Assembly: GCA_013397115.1 (NCBI GenBank)
Contig: VWZW01000996.1
Coordinates: 1,937,611 to 2,001,610 of the forward strand
Source: Edolisoma coerulescens
Lineage: Eukaryota > Chordata > Aves > Passeriformes > Campephagidae
Reading direction: 5' to 3'
Length of the DNA stretch: 64,000 nt
The notes under the pieces were generated by a model. It saw only the letters and a program-made list of their open reading frames with translations. It ran no database searches and had not been told where the DNA came from. Positions 48,474 to 59,344 of this stretch are shown piece by piece (within the stretch, counting starts at the first letter, position 1; every line of letters begins with the position of its first letter). Position numbers and translations under genes: made by a program.

Positions 48474-51400
48474 CTAGAATACAGAACAAAAAGGAAGAGC
48501 ACAAGGGAAACCAGAATATCAGAAAATTACAAGATAACAACAGATACACAAATCCCATTCAAGTTAGATATATCTATCCAATAAGCTGACTGGGGATAAA
48601 TACATCTACAATTCATTAGTTTATAGCTTAGATGGGGACAGTTGCTGTAAGATGCTGCCTGTAACAATTTAACTTCTCATACTGGGTTATGAATATTAGA
48701 AATTCATGAAGCACATAAAAACATTTTCTAAAGCTTGGGGTAAAAAAACCCACACTCAACAAAATCTCACAGCACCTGCTCTACAAAAACACCTTTGATC
48801 ATTTTGTTCTTGTTTATATCGAACATTACAATTGTTTTAGTATGGAAAGTCCCAAACATATGAACGTTTGTATTAGAGATTATGCAAGCAAGCTAAGCAA
48901 GTCTTCTGAACTGAAGTCAGTCACGCTGGTTCCAGTTCTTACATGTCCCTTAAGAGAGTGAGAAGAGCTCTTGGCACTGCTACCTGGCATCATTGGGCTG
49001 AGCAAACAGAATGAACTAATATGAACCATATCCAAAAAGATGCATTTGTGCTGAAGCACAGAACTCTTGATGTTACAAACTTAAAAGCTTTGCTGCATAG
49101 AACTACCTGGTACAAAGTATTTATTACACTGCTTCTGAAACAAAGCTGCATTGTCATCCCGGCATATCATGGAGAAGCAGCTTTCATTTCCATTACTAAG
49201 AAATTAACTCTGGGTATTTTATTATTCATGATGCATGTGCAGAAAAACACTCCAATTCCTCTACTGGTACAAAAAACCTGAAATCAAGACTTGAATGTGT
49301 CTTAATTTAGAAAGATATGTTTAACTGTCACTGGAGTGGACTGTACATTTCACAGCTTGACCTCTGAGCTGCAGTTGAGTTTATCCCAAATTTGCCTTGA
49401 TCTGTGCACAGCACCTCTTGCAGAAGCCTCCTTCCTCTTACAAATGTATCCCCTTCCCCACCATCACCTCTAGGTAAAAACAAACTCTCGCTCACATTTT
49501 TACACATCCTGCAAAACAAGACAATCTGTTCCTTCGCCTACTCATCTCACTTCAGATAGAGTCAATAGTGGATCAATCCACAGGATCATTCCCTAGCCCA
49601 CTTCAAAAATGATAAATTATTTCCAAAAGCTCCATGTTACACCTCTGAGATCTTACCCATTCAATACTACAGCGGCCCCTACAGAAGCAGGTATTATGCA
49701 AGGTGCAGTACACTGCTATAAGAATGGGAATGTGATCTTACCACAGGAATTTGCAGTCCAGCTGGGGCGATTTCAAATGCTACCCTACTGCTGTACAATG
49801 CTCACTCTCATAAAGCAGCATGCAAGAGATTCAAGACAGCAGTAACATATTTCAGTATCACAACAAACTCCCACATTAATTGTGCAGTTAACCCTAGTGA
49901 AAGCAAGTTTGCCTGTTGATCATACATGCCCTACCTACTACCCCATCCTTGGTTGTTTTCAACTACCCTTGTTAACATTTCTCCTAACCACTGCTAGGTG
50001 TCCTGCTACTTTTTACAGCTCTTATATTTCTAGGTGACCTGCTGGAAAAAGGAGCTTCTAGCTTCTCAGAAAAAAGAAAGGAAAAGAAAAAGAAAGCAAG
50101 TTTGTGCAATAGAACTTACCTTCTGTAAAATAAAGAACTAATAGCATTCAAGTCTCCTCGACAGCAAAAGGAATAGGAAAAGAGGTTCTATTAATATTTT
50201 GTACATAAAAGTCAACAAATGATTAACAGAAAACCACTAGAAACAGTTCCACAGCAATTCCAGTCTTAAACCAGTTGAATATGTACAACTAATAAATTCA
50301 CAACTAGGAACCTGGCTTCAAGTAAAGAAATTTCTGCACTTCTGTTACTACATTTCCCTTTCCTGAGATGCACATTTAATTGTAGGCTAGGATGCCAAGA
50401 ACCACCTGAACCAAGGCTTGTTTGGAATGTATCAGCTCTGCACATGTCTTGTCATAAAATGGCCCATGTTATAACAGCCCACAGGAAGGAAACCTAGAGA
50501 TAGGTGTTAGAATAGCTTTTCACCCTTCGAAAATAAGATGATGAGTTCGAGCTAGCCAGAGCACCAGTTTCACTATCAGTACTTATGAACCTGAAAATAA
50601 GAATGGAGACATGCTCCTCAGAGCACAAACCAAGAATGTGGGCTGGCAAATGAGTGCCAGTTTGGCATCTCCACTGCCAACACTCCTGTTTTCACCACAA
50701 ACGATCAGGTAGGAAGAACCTAATTTCTACATATCAGTTACAGAATGGAAACAACTTGTAACTGAGTCTTAAAGGAACCGATTTAACAGTTTTCAGTACC
50801 CTCAGCCACACAGAGTGGGTATAGCAAAGAGTTTATTCCTCAGCAGCTTGAAATAGCAGAGGCAGTAACATGAAATTAGTCACCCAGCAGATCTCCAGCT
50901 TCCTCACCCCACAACAATAGACTATTTGCTAAAATGAAGAAGATTTCGGCTGAAGTTCTCTCTAGATATTCCCTATGAATCTAGGAGTTTCCACAGAGCT
51001 ATGGGTCAACAGGGAGACAAACTGTAGAGAGAAACGGCACCGAGAAATACACTACGTGTGCAGGAAATACATTCAAGGATGTACGCTTGGAGGGACATGG
51101 AAAGACTTCTCTCCTGATGTTATTCTTTCCTCTCCCTGCCTTCCCAGTCTAAAGACGGAAAAAGAGTTAACTGATCTTAACAAGATCATTAAGTTTTGTC
51201 TGAAGAATCAGACTACCATATAGGTTATACAGCATAAAGGAGAAGATGAAGGCAGCAGTTGCAGAGAGGACACTTTGAATTTTCAACTTGCACCAAAAGC
51301 TTGTTAGTCTATTATACTGAAGAACTTCTATATGCTAGGACAGACACTGCATCCTATCTTTTATTTGTGTGACTCTTGACCAGTCACAATAAAATATCTT

Positions 51401-52005
51401 AGCCAGAAGCTCAGGCAATTGACAATCAGAATGGTCAGCTGCAGATCCCTCACTAACAGCACTCCATTTTCAGTGTACAGTGCTCATGTTCCAAAAAACA
51501 GAACTTTCTGACATACCTCAAGAGCCAGTTGCTCAAAAATCATATTTGGATTCAAGCATTAATAAATTACCACTGTGATGTGGTTAATGAAGAACAAAAA
51601 GCCTGGAGAGAAAGGCCATGAGCTACAAAGGACTGAAACGAGATAGAAAGGGTAAGGTTTACCATACCTAAGTGTTCACACAGCACCTGTTCTCCTCACT
51701 CCACATTAGAACTCCAAGACTCAGACAGATGCAACACAGACTGTAGCATCCTTTGTCTAACATGCACTCAAAAAGAAAAATTTATCACTTTCTTCTGTCA
51801 CTAAGATTACTCATTTAAAGTCAGGTAGACAGAGAACCTGGTAGACTGTGAGACAGGACTAGGAAAACACAGGTTTTTTCTAGTGCTATTAGCTAACAAG
51901 TTACAGAACCATATTTCTGTTTGAGGTGCCCAACACCAGAATAGTTTTCATCTTCAGGCAGCAGAATCTGCAATAGCTTTTAGGGGTATTTTCTAAATAG
52001 CTAAC
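48474..52005 (-). other. TBC1D4: TBC1D4 intron, 3.5 kb
   Basis: Begins GTTAGC and ends ATTCTAG. The sequence is unique-looking with no recognised exon or transposon. There is an AGAAAG-type purine run near 50069-50097. Confidence 0.8.
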
Positions 52006-52215
52006 CTTCCAGCTTCTGGTTTTCTTTTTCCATTCGAAGTAAAAGAATTTGTTGATGGATGGCTTTTCTCCACAGACTTTGTAGTTCTTCTGAATTTTTC
52101 CTCTCTCCAGTTTTATCTGGACCATCCTCATTTTGCAATACTAGAACAAGAGGGTCCTCCTCCAGGGGTGGAGCAAGAGGTGATAAGGGTAACAATTCAC
52201 TTCCATCATGACCAT
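52006..52215 (-). CDS. TBC1D4: TBC1D4 exon, acidic linker and calmodulin-binding-type helix
   Basis: 210 nt. It begins in a split Asp codon and encodes SELLPLSPLAPPLEEDP, an acidic stretch (NEDGPDK), then LWRKAIHQQILLLRMEKEN and QKLE. The last part is an amphipathic basic helix just before the GAP domain. This is the region where calmodulin binding has been reported for AS160 (family knowledge; not testable here). Acceptor: CTTTGCAG|ATGGTC; donor: GGAAG|GTTAGC, a weak but in-phase site. The acidic half is more diverged from the human sequence than the helix, as expected for a linker. Confidence 0.95.
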
Positions 52216-53131
52216 CTGCAAAGAATCAGAAAGCTATTACAGGAAACTCAGATTGTTTGACATATGAAAATCTATGTCATAGCAGAACAAAAATAGATAT
52301 CTTTCGCATTCAGCAGTGAGTTGCTGATTCCAAAGACAGAGAAAATGCAGTTCAACAGTAGAGAATTCTTTTTAAATAAGTGTTTTGCTTACATTAAATA
52401 AAGTAATATTTAAATTAAAAAGAGCTAAATAAAGGGTCACCCAGTATTTCAAACCTTTCCCCTGCCAGTTCCTTCCATAGTTACCATGAGGCATTTATCC
52501 ATAAAGCCTCCTTTACAGCTGAGCTTGTTTACTGCTTTGATTTACCTCAGATTCTATATTAAAAGCAACTTTTTCCATCTGCTAACCTGCACTACAGAGA
52601 GTGCTATAGCACTTTATGGTCACTAAATACAGAGTTTGTCATTTGCCTATGGTTTTGAATTCTGCCAAACAGGACTTTATCAATAGCAAAGTTTCAGCTC
52701 TTTCTACCTTAAATGGCTTAAAGCTGTAAGAATTATTAACACACTCAGCAGGTGCTATGTGCACTACAAGGACAAGACATAAAATTTACCATTTTCTGCA
52801 AATACTCCTATTATGTACACAGGCTAGAGTAAAAATTTCCTAACTGTTAAAAAGAGTATCTTTGTCAGCAAGAGACCTGTCTTAATTTCCTTGCTACAGC
52901 AGCTATGGCAGATTGCAATTCATTTGCTTTTGATACCAAAATCCTCTCTTGAAAGCAACAAAAACCTAAATAGTCTAAAGCCAAATGAGCACAAGTGATC
53001 TTTGGCAAGGTTCTAGCATGAATATTGTACCACACTGACTCATTTCTCCCTTTCATATTATCACATGTTGCAGTTCACTACAGTATTAAGTAACAACTGC
53101 TTGTTTATTTTCTTTAAAAGCACACACAGAC
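52216..53131 (-). other. TBC1D4: TBC1D4 intron, 916 bp
   Basis: Begins GTCTGTGTG and ends TTTGCAG. No repeat or exon was seen. Confidence 0.85.
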
Positions 53132-53292
53132 CTGGATGCTGCATCTTGGAAGGAGATTTATTCATAGGTGAAGCTACCTGCAGGAATATTCTCCGCCGCC
53201 AGGAGATGCGGCGAGGTGTGAGCGTGGCCCCCACAGCATTTAGAGATTCACTGCTGCAGAAGGCTGATGTTCTTTTCTTTCCCTCCCCATCA
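53132..53292 (-). CDS. TBC1D4: TBC1D4 exon, basic linker before the GAP region
   Basis: 161 nt, entering with a phase-2 split codon and leaving with one base. It encodes DGEGKKRTSAFCSSESLNA, then [19 protein letters not shown] and NKSPSKM. This matches human DGEGKKRTS...[24 protein letters not shown]. The RRIS motif is another basophilic kinase-type site. Acceptor: CTTCAG|TGATGG. The donor, CCAG|GTCTGT, has weak +3/+4 positions, but phase and homology fix it. The exon's 5' codon (AG|T = Ser) joins equally well to the cassette exon or to exon 61205-61431. Confidence 0.94.
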
Positions 53293-56200
53293 CTGAAGGA
53301 AAGAAAAAGCAGATGGGGTATATAAAGTCAGTATTCCTTGTAGGGGAAAAAAATAATCTTTATTAACTCTGTCTAATTTATAACCAAACCTGCAGGAGCA
53401 TTTGCAGGGAAGCTTAAGAAGGCAAAGCGTGCTGTGTGTGAGCTTCACCTTGAATACTGAAGTGCCCAATTGTTTTCTTGTAGCACTGTGCTGTGAAGTT
53501 TGCACTATATACCACCAGGAAGCATTCATAGCATTCATACAGGGCTTAGTTGGAAGCTTAGAATAAAAGCTTAACTTCTGGAGAAGCTAAGAGAGAAACA
53601 TGGTGATACTTAGCCTCGAACTTTGACAGCAATGGGTTTTGTTTTGCCATACATCAGTCTTCTGGGAGCGATCTGATTTAACACCCCTAAAAGCAGAGAT
53701 GGTGCTCCAGCGGAGCACAACACTCCATTTAGTGCCATTTTAAATGTCATGCTGAGCTCACAGGTGAATATTTCATTGGAGACAATGTTCTGCCTTCTCT
53801 TATAGTCTCTCTCCTAAGCTTCACGAAGTGGACGCTTCACTTGGAAAAATGGGGATAGATGTCCTCATGTTTCATCAGCATCTCCAGCTGTAGGAACAGA
53901 GCCCCTGCAAACAGAGGGTAGATCTTCTCCCCAGTTGCCACGTAGAAATATAATTACACTATTATTTTAATATTATTTTATGCTGCTGGAAGAAGCAAGG
54001 AGAGGATACAGGAAAGCTTTACTGGGAGGGCACACCAAGCATACCTTTCCACTGACTACTGCCAGAGAAAAAGACATTTAGCTTTCGTAAGTACTTGATC
54101 CACTTTCAGAAATATTTCAGAATTTTGCATTTGTGGTAGTAAATTATGTGAATAGATATTACATAGCAATGGGTATATGGATTATCTGCCACAAATCCTT
54201 CCACGTAAAGTCAACAGCACAAGGCACAATTACAAGCTTTTAGGAAGAGAGCATCAAATAGGGGGAGCTGTTTCTGCAGCTTCACCTTCATGACAGGGAG
54301 AACTGCTACATCAAAACAGCAGCTACACTTAAACCTTCATCCTGTAACAAATTTCCATGCTATAGTGCAAGGATCCTAAAAAGTTAGATGGAAGGAAAGC
54401 CCAGCATGTTCTCTATGTTTTCAGTGGTAAGGCAGCTGCAGATGATTGCAGTTTGCCAGCTGCAGTCCATCCCCCCACATCTGGCTTGCATAGGAGAGAT
54501 CTGCAAGGGAGGACTATGAAGTTTCAGCTACACCAGTCTGCCAGCTACACTTTCTTAATCAGCACTTCATAACTCTGTGCTGAATGTGCTGAATTCACAA
54601 AGCTAGAACCGGCCTTTCTGGTGACCAAAGCTGTCACTATGCTAATGATCTACAACATCTCCCTGATATTCGTAAGCCTGAATGACCAACCAGACTCACT
54701 ATCATACCAAGGTGTAAGACCCTCCTTCCATATCCTGGCAGAGAAATAACCACAACTTCAAATTCATCTACCCAGCACAAGGCACCACCCCTGACCGGGG
54801 TAGCCAAACACAGACTACATAGACTGTAACACTAATTCTGAACCTACAGGTGCTGTTTGTCAAAGGTATTTCAGACCAACAGCTCTTGGAAATGGGATAT
54901 TGAGTTTGGATGTATATAATTCTAACTTATGTTTCTATAAATAACTGAAACAGAACTCCTGCCTACTATTTCAAGTCTTACATATCATCACATGTTTTAA
55001 TACAAAATCTGAGTCATTCTGGGGCTTACTAAACAGACACTACGTAACAAGGGAATGAAAACTTCCTTTCTACTACTATGTACAAAAATCTATGTTCAGC
55101 TACTGTGCCTCTAGACAGTCCTAGGAATAGTGTTCAATTTACAGTAGCAAAATTCACAGAGAAGTCAGAATAAGGAGGTGGCTATTTCAGGGTATGAAAC
55201 TAAGCTGTTTACACCATTTGAGTCATGGAGTTTACATTGGGATGAACTAATCACGTACGCTACCTCGTGAAGCGTGCAAATCATACAGTTCTGAGGACCT
55301 GTATTTCTGTTGCTAAATCCTCCCTTCACAAAAATCCCCTGTCATTTTAGGCAACTAGTATTAATCACCTCCTTTTTCAAAGAGCTGTCCGATAAGTGAT
55401 TAGAGGAAAACTTTTGCAAGTCTCAGAAACGCACCTTGTCATATTAACCTAGGAAAACACTAAGGCTTAGGAAAGGGAGGGCAGAAAGGGAGCAAAGAAA
55501 GTTTCCTCATTTCAAGACAGACAACTCCTACCTTAGTATCAGATCTGAAGGTGTGAAACAATACCCTACAGAGCAAAAGCAGGAACAAGTCAGAGTAAAA
55601 TGCTAGTGTCTCCTACACTAAAGAAAAGATTGAGGGGGTTGGTGCAAAAAACAGTTTCTCTAAACAGGGTGGGGGTAAAGAAAAAAAATTAGCTATCAGC
55701 TCCCAGCAACATAAAGAGGTTTATTAACATGAATGGAGAGACAAGGAGCCAAAGCACCTCCAAAACAAGAAAAACAACTTCTTAAACAGAGTTCAGTCAT
55801 TGCTACTGAAAAGCAGAGCAGAGTTTTCACTGCCACCTCAGCAGACATCTATGTGGGAAACGTGCCGCAAGGTGACCTAGCGGAAGAATCTCTGGAAAAA
55901 GATAACAGTGTAATACTCTGTATTTAAGACATATGCATCACAACTCAGTTTGGAGAATAATGGTTCTCTGTAGGGCTACTTAGCCTGCGCTTCTGACCCA
56001 ATACAGAAACCAAAACGCATTTATTAGCTTGTATACAATAAAAAATGAACAGCTGTAAATTCAATATAATGCCTCAAATATTTCCATCTGTACTTTCATC
56101 CTTAAGGTGTTCCAAGCAATAACCCAAGTACTCAAGAGTACAGAGTACTGATCATCTAAGGTTTTATCTCAGGTAACAGCAACTCAGTTTCACCCATTCA

Positions 56201-57270
56201 CTATTCTATCAGATAATGCATAGCATGAAGATGAGACAGCTACTTCAGAAGAAGAAAAAAAAAGAGAAGAAAGAAGAAATCTCAAAAAATTAGTCAGATT
56301 ACAAATATGCTTCTTGTTTGGTTTTAATTATCTGAATCTCTTCCCAGAACTGTTCTTTAAAATGCTCCCAAAGACTAACATTTAAAAAACCACAATGCTA
56401 CCCCATTTCTTGTGAACTCTTTACATAATACTTACTTGAATTATTTTGCACTTGAGTCCATGAAAGCCAACTGACTTGTGAATAAATACTGTTGTTGCTC
56501 ACGCCAAGACTTGTATTTTTCCCCATTTTGCTTTCATTTCAACTTCTCTTCTTGATTGCTCTAAGTAGCAATTGAATCAATGCAACCTACTTTGCAATTT
56601 GGAGGCTGAGATGGTACAAAATCCCCCAGATCAAGTATAGAATTCAACTTTCCAGCACTTCAGCTGGCAGAAGCCTATACGTAAGACTAATACATGAAGC
56701 ATTCCTCCCATCTGGGAAGAAGAAAAACCAGTTTCTATCAGTTTACACCCCTCTATTGGTTCTCACTCCTGTCATATATTTTTATTCTGAATAAATACTT
56801 TCTGCTAATTTGTTTAAAGAACATTCTCAAGTAGTTTACTTCCTTCATGAGACATGAAGCTGTTTTAAAAAAAAGGAATCTGTTGAAATTCAAATTAAAA
56901 TTCAGCTTAAATTATCCTCGCACAGCAATGCAATGAACAGAGAAATTGTGGGCTAGTCAAACCTGCACTGAAGGTTGTTCCATTTTTAAAAATGCTGCTT
57001 TTATGCTGATATTAAAAAGCTTGTTTATCTCTTATGTTGATCAGACCTTTTTTTTACTCCTTATCTGCAACTCTGTTCAATATTGAATGCTGCACAACAC
57101 ATCTGTCAGAAGTCAAGATTATGTGGAGACCATTTCAATCCTAGCCTCCTCTCCAAAAAAATGTATTGACAATGCCATAAAAACATTCTGAAGTCACCTA
57201 TAACTATTGTATTGATGCCAAAATTTACTATATTGTTCATTCCTTAAAGTATGGAACTGTATATGGGGCT

Positions 57271-57320
57271 GTAACTAAATGATCTTTATGGTCCCTTCCA
57301 ATCCAAACCATTCTGTGATT
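57271..57320 (+). mobile_element. CR1 LINE 3' terminal fragment
   Basis: Reads ACTAAATGATCTTTATGGTC and then CCTTCCAATCC and CCATTCTGTGATT. This matches the canonical CR1 3' end (GATGATCT..AGGTCCCTTCCAACCC..CCATTCTGTGATT). It is a heavily 5'-truncated copy, antisense to TBC1D4. Only one unit of the usual ATTCTGTG terminal repeat remains. Confidence 0.88.
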
Positions 57321-57460
57321 AAATAAAAAAAAAAACAAAATAAAAAGAAAAAACCCAGAAAACCCTCCAAAAACAAAAACCAAAACCAAAACAAAACAAA
57401 CCCAAAAAACCCCCACAGACAAACAAACAAAAAACAACAACAACAACAACAAAAAATATC
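57321..57460. repeat. A-rich simple-sequence tract after the CR1 end
   Basis: About 140 bp made almost only of A with interspersed C: runs of A, CAAAA/CCAAAA-type units and an AAC triplet repeat near 57434-57455. It begins directly at the CR1 terminus. It generates a Phe/Leu-rich spurious open frame on the minus strand. Confidence 0.9.
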
Positions 57461-59194
57461 AAAAAATCCCATGCCATTCTATAACATTCTCTTTGCATAG
57501 GCCCATCTGACTGCTACAAATCAAAAATTTTTCTGAAATGAATTCCAACTGGAACTGTCTCTGCTCCTGCATGTTGAAGATTGCCAGAACACCAAGAAAA
57601 GCTGCCTGCTGCATCATGTGTAGTCTCAAAGGTATATGATAAAGAAGTGAGACTCCACAGAATTTTTCTCCAGTGCAATAGGAATTCCACACTTCGTGAA
57701 TGCGTAGTAACCATGATTATTCTGGAAAACGCACTGAAGTTTTAATTAGGGTTCCTAACAGTCAAACAGTTTATAGTCTGCAGACTGCAAAGCTTAATTC
57801 CAACCTCTCATATACTCACTCATATGAGAACGCTAAGAACACCTCACACTGATCCTACTGGGATAGATGGTAGTCCTCTCTGAGAAAAAGAACCAAAGGA
57901 AAAAAACCCCAACAAACCAAAGAAGAAACCCACAAGAAAAAACACACTGTAAAAAATGAGAACTTCCTCTCATTCCTAAACCTGATAGTATAACATACAT
58001 TTGCAAGTTTTGGCCACTGTCAGTTGGACAATATATTTCATTCTCCATTAGCCAGATGAAGTGGATTACCTCAGTGAACCTTATCACATCAGCACTATTC
58101 ACTCGGCACTCATTTCTGAATATATTTGTTGTATTCCCTTCACAAACCCAACTAGATGCTAACTGTGCACTCTTGCTCCTGCAATTTCCTCACCACGACA
58201 GCTCAGGCCCAGCTGCTCCCAGCAAGACCTATAGCTGATGAGATCCCATTTTCACAAGAGTCTTCACACAAATTCAAGATCAAACGGTATCAGAAATGTG
58301 TATACTGTAAAACTTAAATAGAAATATGGTGGTCTTCTGGGAATTACTCCTTGAAGATCTCCCCACCTTAAGAGTTCAAAACTCCACCACAACGAAACAC
58401 AGTACCTTGACCTGCCTGCATAATCAATTCCAAAAACAGTATATTAGAAATTTTAGTTTGGAAGTATCTGGCAATAAAGTACAGTTTTCATACAATACTC
58501 AATCCTTCAATGCCCAAATCCAGAAAGCTTGGTTTAATGGTGTCTACTGCCTGTACAAACTGACCTGGGCATTGGTTCAGCTTGGACTGAGTCTAAAGGG
58601 AACACAGAAACAAAGCTGGACTGGAACCCAAATTAGAGTAGTCTGTAAGAGACAGGTTTGGGGGTTTTTTGTCACTTCTCATACCTTTGCTTCTTCTCAA
58701 ATCCTCTTCAACTGGAAGTTATTTGTTAATTCTCTCTAAACATCTCACAGTTAGTATCACTCAGTTAACTTGGTGTTTCCCCTTCCTCATGCACAGGCAT
58801 CCCACATTAGTACTGTACACTCTTCACATTGCTCTTTTCTTACTTTCACATGCCAGTGATCACGGCAACACATGCTGGTTTGCATTCAGCAGAGAAAGCA
58901 TTAAATTGGCATAACACTCCTAAAATCCATTGCATTTCACGTGACAAACCAATGCAGCAGATTTGCAACACTACAACAGAAATAGGTGACAGCTACTAGG
59001 TGTCAGCATAGAAGCCTCCATTTTTAACAGTCTTTTATATTCAAAAGCCTGTTTGCCCATTTGCATCGCGGAAGTCTGTTAGAAATGCAGGAGCACAAGG
59101 CAGAGTGGGAGAGACGCCATGTGCTGCATTCCACTGGGAATCCTGCTTTTAAGCTGGTGGCACTGGAGAACTAGGCAGGAGACAACGCTCTCAC

Positions 59195-59344
59195 CTCTTG
59201 GAGAGGTCACTTTCTGAGTGCTGGAGCAACCTTCCTGAGCCCTGGTAAAAGCTTTTCAGGAAAGAAGGGGCAGAGAGAGAGGAGGGGAGACCAGGTGACG
59301 CAGATTCACTCTCACTGAGAGCGCGCCGAACCCCGACCACAGGA
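59195..59344 (-). CDS. TBC1D4: TBC1D4 cassette exon (long-isoform insert)
   Basis: 150 nt, phase 2 at both ends, so it can be included or skipped without changing frame. It encodes VRRALSESES, then SLSAPSFLKSFYQGSGRL and SESDLSK. This corresponds to the alternatively spliced segment of human TBC1D4 around VRRMYKES...SAPSFLKSFYQNSGRL, which is in the long, muscle-enriched isoform and absent from the short one. Acceptor: TTGCCTGCACAG|TCCTGT; donor: CCAAGAG|GTGAGA. At the sequence level it is intact and open, so an avian long isoform is expected. The insert is shorter than my memory of the human insert (about 63 residues). A second small companion exon may exist in the flanking introns, but I could not find one. 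Confidence 0.88.

Larger units (their letters stand above)
53293..59194 (-). other. TBC1D4: TBC1D4 intron, 5.9 kb
   Basis: The largest intron in the window. It holds a CR1 3' terminus (57271-57320) followed by an A-rich tract (57321-57460), another smaller A-rich patch (57890-57945) and a T-rich counterpart on the minus strand. A 137-codon plus-strand open frame at 58326-58739 has no recognisable domain. No coding exon was seen. Confidence 0.8.

Noticed and set aside
47995..48558. 187-codon minus-strand frame
   Set aside because: Only 48315-48473 is coding (a TBC1D4 exon). The rest is open intron sequence past the donor and before the acceptor.
57237..57472. Two Phe/Leu/Val-rich minus-strand frames resembling membrane proteins
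   Set aside because: They translate the complement of the A-rich tract; the apparent hydrophobic segments come from poly-T.
58326..58739. 137-codon plus-strand open frame inside a TBC1D4 intron
   Set aside because: No recognisable domain, antisense to the gene, and in AT-rich DNA.
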